From positions 29,515,498-29,579,497 of the forward strand of contig NC_026660.2 in the NCBI RefSeq assembly GCF_000004075.3: 64,000 nucleotides of DNA, read 5' to 3'. Origin of the DNA: Cucumis sativus. Its lineage: Eukaryota; Streptophyta; Magnoliopsida; Cucurbitales; Cucurbitaceae. A program made the translations under genes and the position numbers. Positions 59,447-64,000 of this stretch are shown here, in pieces. Numbering within the stretch: position 1 is the stretch's first letter; each line of letters starts with the position of its first letter. Under the pieces are notes generated by a model that was given only the letters and a program-made list of their open reading frames with translations, did not search any database and was not told the DNA's origin.

Positions 59447-61078
59447 TCAAGAGTCCCAAATCGGACCGAAAGCTGCAATTCCAGCGCTTTTGCATGCATT
59501 CACCACGTCTCTACTCCCTTCCGGATTACTTGTAACAATCACCACCTCCGTTTTCCACTTTCCTGCCGCCATCACACTCAGCTCCGCCACATTCGGCCGC
59601 CCCAAAACCGCCGTATCATGAACTATCACCTTCTCCTTCGGATACCCATTCACCATCCCCTTAATCTCCTTCCCGAAGTTCTCCTCAATCCCTTTCGCCA
59701 CCCATACCAAATACACGTCAGCCCTACTTCTCTGCAGCAGAAACGACAAAAACACACAAATCCCAGATCCCGTCGCCACCACCAGAGCTCTCTCGTACAT
59801 ATTCACCAAATATGGAAGTCCGGCAAAGTGGACTCCTCGTACCCACAAGTGACTAGGTGGGTTCGACACCAAGGATTTCGTGAAATCCCCTACCGCTCCG
59901 GCTAACATCATGTGCTCTTTTTCGCCGTCGGAAATGATACCAAAGGCATGCCACTCTGATAATGGCGATGGGCTTATCCGACCCAGTAACCCGGGCTTTA
60001 CCCCGCCGCTGAATTTGATAATGGAGGCATGACCAGAGGGAGCAGAGATTTGAACAGGAACACGCCTGACCGTAACCCATGGGAGAATGATTAGGAAGGT
60101 GATTGCTGCTGTGAACCAAAATTCCTGTGTTTGGAACAAACGTGAAGGGACGTCTTTATTGTAAGAATTGGTTATGGGATCGTAAGTGAGCGTTAGAATT
60201 AGGAAAGCCCAGAGGAGGGCGAGAGCGGTCCATCCCGCGAAACGGTGGATACGCTCGAAGACATTGTGGTGGAGGTGGCGTACGAGAGGGAATGCAGCCA
60301 ATGAAGAGAGACAAAGAAGGGCTAGAATTGAAGACGCAACAGCAATGATGGGTGTGGATCTATTGAATGGATCGGTTAGAGTGAGGACCAAAGCGTAGAC
60401 AAGCCAAGCGATGGAAGAAACTCCACAGCCGCTGTGGACCCCGCCAAGGCTCTGTAGGAGGGAAGTTACGGCGGTTTTGAAAGCTAATGGGACCCATGGT
60501 CTCCCCAAGACAGTGACGGCTAACCAAAACACTACACGCAGAAATGCCTCGCTACGGCAAACCGACAAGGCCAATATGTTGCCGATTGAAAACACACTCG
60601 GGTTTGCTCTTGCATATGGGAAATACCCGGTGGCCGCGAGAACGAGAGCGGTGATGTTTAATGCAAGACAGAGGAGAAAGAGCCGTTTGTAGACGGTGAA
60701 GAGGCCTTGGTCGAGGAGAATGACGGAGAGTCTGGATTTTGGGTTGTTCTTTGGAGGGTGAGAGGGTTTAGGGTTTTGTACTGGGGTGTGTGGATCACCT
60801 TCTTCAAGGTCGTATTCTTGTTGTTCTTGATCGGAGACGTCACAGAAATGGCTGCTGGGTCTGCTTAGTGATCTTAGAAGTGAAGAAGGGGCCGACGGGG
60901 AAGGGAATATTTGAAAAGAGTTGGGGCGGGGCCAGAAGGGAGTGTTGGTGGTGATGTTGCTGCTTGCGCTTGGGTGTGATGATGGGGAAATGGGTTTTGA
61001 GATGGAGAAGTGGTGCTCGTGAGGCTTCACTTCAAAGGCAACGCCTCTACAGCTCGAGAACCTTACAGGCGTTTCCAT
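59447..61078 (-). CDS. Multi-pass membrane protein, TmpA / ferric-reductase-like
   Basis: A single-exon gene of 543 residues. The first ~120 residues are Ser/Pro-rich and probably cytosolic (PSPSAPSSLLRSLSRPSSHF). Then come about six membrane segments, including LFLLCLALNITALVLAATGY, IAWLVYALVLTLT, SSILALLCLSSLAAFPLV, ALALLWAFLILTLTY and FWFTAAITFLIILPWVTV. His residues flank them (RHLHHNVFERIHRFAGW), recalling haem ligands of ferric-reductase domains. The C-terminal half resembles a flavin/NAD(P)-binding reductase fold: EWHAFGIIS, then ALVVATGSGICVFLSFLL with a Gly-rich turn. Plant relatives are annotated by similarity to fungal TmpA or to the C-terminal part of adenylate-forming reductases. 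Redox activity and substrate are inference. The start is the ATG at 61078. Confidence 0.8.
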   Translation of the reverse strand: METPVRFSSCRGVAFEVKPHEHHFSISKPISPSSHPSASSNITTNTPFWPRPNSFQIFPSPSAPSSLLRSLSRPSSHFCDVSDQEQQEYDLEEGDPHTPVQNPKPSHPPKNNPKSRLSVILLDQGLFTVYKRLFLLCLALNITALVLAATGYFPYARANPSVFSIGNILALSVCRSEAFLRVVFWLAVTVLGRPWVPLAFKTAVTSLLQSLGGVHSGCGVSSIAWLVYALVLTLTDPFNRSTPIIAVASSILALLCLSSLAAFPLVRHLHHNVFERIHRFAGWTALALLWAFLILTLTYDPITNSYNKDVPSRLFQTQEFWFTAAITFLIILPWVTVRRVPVQISAPSGHASIIKFSGGVKPGLLGRISPSPLSEWHAFGIISDGEKEHMMLAGAVGDFTKSLVSNPPSHLWVRGVHFAGLPYLVNMYERALVVATGSGICVFLSFLLQRSRADVYLVWVAKGIEENFGKEIKGMVNGYPKEKVIVHDTAVLGRPNVAELSVMAAGKWKTEVVIVTSNPEGSRDVVNACKSAGIAAFGPIWDS

Positions 61079-64000
61079 TGTGTTATTATTAAGTTTGAGT
61101 TAATTATATTCAATCTCTTCCTTTTGGAAGAAAGAATAATGGAAATGGGAGGAAGCTGGGAGAGAAATGAATAAGGAGAGAACAGGTTACAGGTGGGATA
61201 TATAGGCTTTTCAAGTTTGGCTTTGTGGATATTATCTTTATTAATTATATGTTATGTGTTGAGTATTCAAATGTCAAAGTTAACAACAGTATCCAAATTC
61301 AGCTTCTTTTTTTTCTTAATTCAATAAGCATGGAGGAAAGAGAAAAAAAAAACCTTTTAATAATTAACCACATAAATTCATTATCCATGTTTCAAATAAA
61401 AAAAGAAATGGAATACTCCCATAAATGAAGCCATAAGCCTCATGTATTGATGACAATATAAAAACAGATACAAAGCACATATCATTTTAATTATACTCCC
61501 CCATTCTTCATATATTTGCTTAGAGAAGTGTTGAATTGAAAGTAAACACAATCCATCCCCCAATAATGTCTAAACAATGCCTTATTATGCTTTAATTTGA
61601 TTGCTATTTATGAATTATTTGTCTTTAATGCACTTTTTTTTTTTAACTATACTGTTTATCATATATTGAATATACACAAATATATATACTCCATATAATC
61701 TCATGCAATTGTTTTTTATATAAGACGCTATCCAACTTTTACTTCAAGGATATCCAACTCATATCTGACCTATATTATATTCAAATATATCTATATTACT
61801 CTTTCAATGCGTCTAAAATTGCCTATAATTTTGACCCTTTTTTTGTTTTGTTTTGTTTTCTTTTTTTTTTTTGGACAAATTGATTTCTTAAACTTGCTTA
61901 TGTAAGGATGAATTTAGGTTTAGGTAAGTTCGGAATTAATTTAAGGAATGGTAATATATAAATCCAAATAATTTTCTTTTTGTAGCTTATAATTTGTAGT
62001 GGAGTGGGAACCTAGCCAATGGGCATTGTACACATTTATGAACTTAAACATAGAGTACTAGTAGTGGACATATTACATATACTTAAGAACAACATGATAA
62101 TTATTTGTTACGTACAATTTACAACTAGCAAAATAATTAAGAGGCTTCACCATGTGACTTCCTATTTTATTTCCCTTATTTTGCTCTTCATAATTTCTCA
62201 TCCTCATTTGCTAATATTAATGCTTTGTTTGGTATTCATTTAATCTATTTTTTATTTTTTTTAGTAATTTGGCTAAGATTAACTTAACTTTTAAAAATAA
62301 AAAACCGAATATGAAATCTCAACAGGTCATTAGTTTATTTTTTAATTTTAGTTTTTGAAATTTGTCTTTGTTTTCTCCTAATTTCATTCATTTATCAATT
62401 TTCAAAATAAAAAAAGAGTTTTAAAAAATATTTTTAATTTTCAACTTTTGAATTGAAAACACGAAAATGTAAATAACAAAAGAGTGAAAATTTCATTTAA
62501 AAAGAATCGTTATGGACTGAGGCCGGAATAATCAAGAAATAAATAAAACATAATCAAATTAAGATTAGCAAAGAAATGATCTCCCTGGCCAAATTGGAGG
62601 ATACAGTACTTGAAGAAGATACATGTTATGATCACGACATGTCGACATAAGCATTCCGCTTATTGTCAACTCCATATTTAATCAAATATGTACTTTCAAA
62701 GTGACTTAAAATAAATAATAACAATAAGAAGAAGGTCTTGATGAACATAAGTGGATCGGACTTGAATGGTTCAGTTTTTCCAAAGAGAATAAATTGGGAA
62801 GCTTCTTAATTTTGGAATTATTTTAATATAGTCAAGTTGGGTGATGAAATTCCAAGTGTGCAGCCAACGGTTGATATGGTCAAGGACAAAGTGAATCGTC
62901 AGTGGTCAAGAAAAGTGGATTGAAGCTGAACTAAGTTCATGGGCATGATTTGTAATTCAAAATATGCAACGCATTTGAAAGAAGAAGATAATAAAATGGC
63001 TTTATACATAATATATGTAGCCCCTACATAATGGGGTTGAATTTGAAGCTCAATCACACACATATATATGTATAGAAATTTGTCAAAGCTATAATATAAC
63101 GGCGGAGACCGGCGTATGTCACATCAAGACAAAAATGATAGAAGTAAATTAGAGCAATTTATTCATTTGAACGAAACCGTGTTGTTGAAAAAGTACGAAG
63201 TGTGTAATGTTAAATTCAACTAGATGATGAATAATTCTGTATTCTTTTGCAAATAGAAAGTTAGAATATGTTGATTTCATCAAAATTATGATTGATATTA
63301 ATGGAAAATTCAAATATGGGTTGGTTATATTAATTGTAGGGATGATGAATGAATTTGTATAAATAATTATTTAGGATGGAAGATACATATAGGAGAGGAC
63401 AACAAGAAAATGGGTCACAAGATTGTATAATGTTTTACAAAATTGGATTGTAGAATTTGCGTAATTGGGGTAAATTCTACTTTTATATATGTGCTGTGGG
63501 AAAGGAATGCTGCTATAAATTCTCAAAGAAAATAAATGTATATTACTTCATGGAATGTGCATGTTTAACTAACAATAATCATATTCTTTTGGTAAATTTT
63601 TCGAAAAATCAATTTTATTTTGTTATATGATATATAAAACTGGATTGTGAAACTATGTGTGGAGTTGACCATGTCATGTCCTCCACAATAGTGGAGTCAT
63701 CCTTCTTCATGGGTCGGCGTGATGTAGTGCAACTCTAAAACATAAAGGTTCGAGTTGGGTCCAAGTTTGAAGATACTATTTGAATTTGAGTAATTATAAT
63801 GGATAACAATTTTAAGAATAATAATCTAGGTTATAACAACAATTTTAGAAAATTGCAATATAGCAAAGTAGTTTATGTTCTACCTTGGTTCGCTCTAATG
63901 GTCTGTTAGTAATAAGTCAATATTTGCAATATAGTTTCTTGTTAATTGAGTTCAACCATGGACAGACTCTGACTTTAATAGATATTTTGTTATATTTGTA
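61079..64000. other. Right-hand spacer without a supported gene
   Basis: Begins with the 5' UTR and promoter of the membrane-protein gene (TATATAGGC near 61198 is a possible TATA region). The rest is AT-rich, with poly-T runs near 61630 and 61860 and a TTTTTGAAATTTGTC-type repeat-like stretch at 62340-62480. A B-box-like GGTTCGAG occurs at about 63748. The short open frames show no domain or composition signal. Confidence 0.5.

Noticed and set aside
59408-59905. 165-codon plus-strand frame
   Set aside because: Antisense to the 543-residue membrane protein; its low-complexity His/Pro/Arg composition is that of an antisense shadow.
61225-61428. 67-codon frame in the right-hand spacer
   Set aside because: AT-rich composition (Asn/Ile/Lys), no domain, and it overlaps nothing conserved; expected by chance in this DNA.
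1-64000. LTR retrotransposon, endogenous virus copy or CRISPR array
   Set aside because: No paired long direct repeats with primer-binding site, no reverse-transcriptase or capsid-like frames, and no regularly spaced identical repeats were seen.

Overview
This window is AT-rich plant nuclear DNA. It holds fifteen protein-coding genes that I can model: one is cut by the left edge and fourteen are complete. The plant identity rests on intron-rich genes with GT-AG splice sites, the chloroplast enzyme magnesium chelatase subunit I, two CLE peptide hormones, an IQD protein, a BAHD acyltransferase, GDSL lipases and a DYW-type PPR protein. Repeat style and gene content would suit a dicot, perhaps a cucurbit; the family assignment is inference.

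Layout from left to right. Bases 1-7441 (+): an apoptosis inhibitor 5 (API5) homologue missing its first exon(s). 9547-10287 (-): an ATL-type RING-H2 ubiquitin ligase. 13549-16786 (+): an IQD calmodulin-binding protein. 17584-19472 (+): a CoA-type Nudix hydrolase, converging on 20384-22140 (-): CHLI, the AAA+ ATPase subunit of Mg-chelatase. 23277-24729 (-): a BAHD acyltransferase. 27336-32221 (+): a 14-exon gene of the plant-specific At4g18490-like family, with a recent 412-bp internal tandem duplication and a textbook U12-type AT-AC last intron. 35352-36843 (+): two tandem CLE peptide genes whose promoters are also duplicated. 40371-43292 (-): a small cytosolic-type GDSL esterase (IAH1-like). 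44771-47377 (+): pyruvate decarboxylase. 50151-51863 and 55013-58201 (+): two secreted GDSL lipases, tandem paralogues, with an intronless DYW PPR gene (52473-54389, -) between them. 59447-61078 (-): a single-exon membrane protein like fungal TmpA / ferric-reductase-type proteins. 61079-64000 holds no gene that I can support.

The genes are mostly independent, as usual in plants. The functional groupings are the two CLE hormones and the two GDSL lipases, both products of local duplication. There is no bacterial-style operon, CRISPR array or rRNA, and I saw no intact transposon coding region. Between and within genes lie decayed non-coding repeats: a ~940-bp element with long terminal inverted repeats (48391-49328), degenerate SINE-like pieces, intronic interspersed repeats and several local tandem duplications.

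Exon coordinates were worked out by hand by matching reading phase across GT-AG (or AT-AC) junctions, so they are predictions. UTR limits are mostly not determined.
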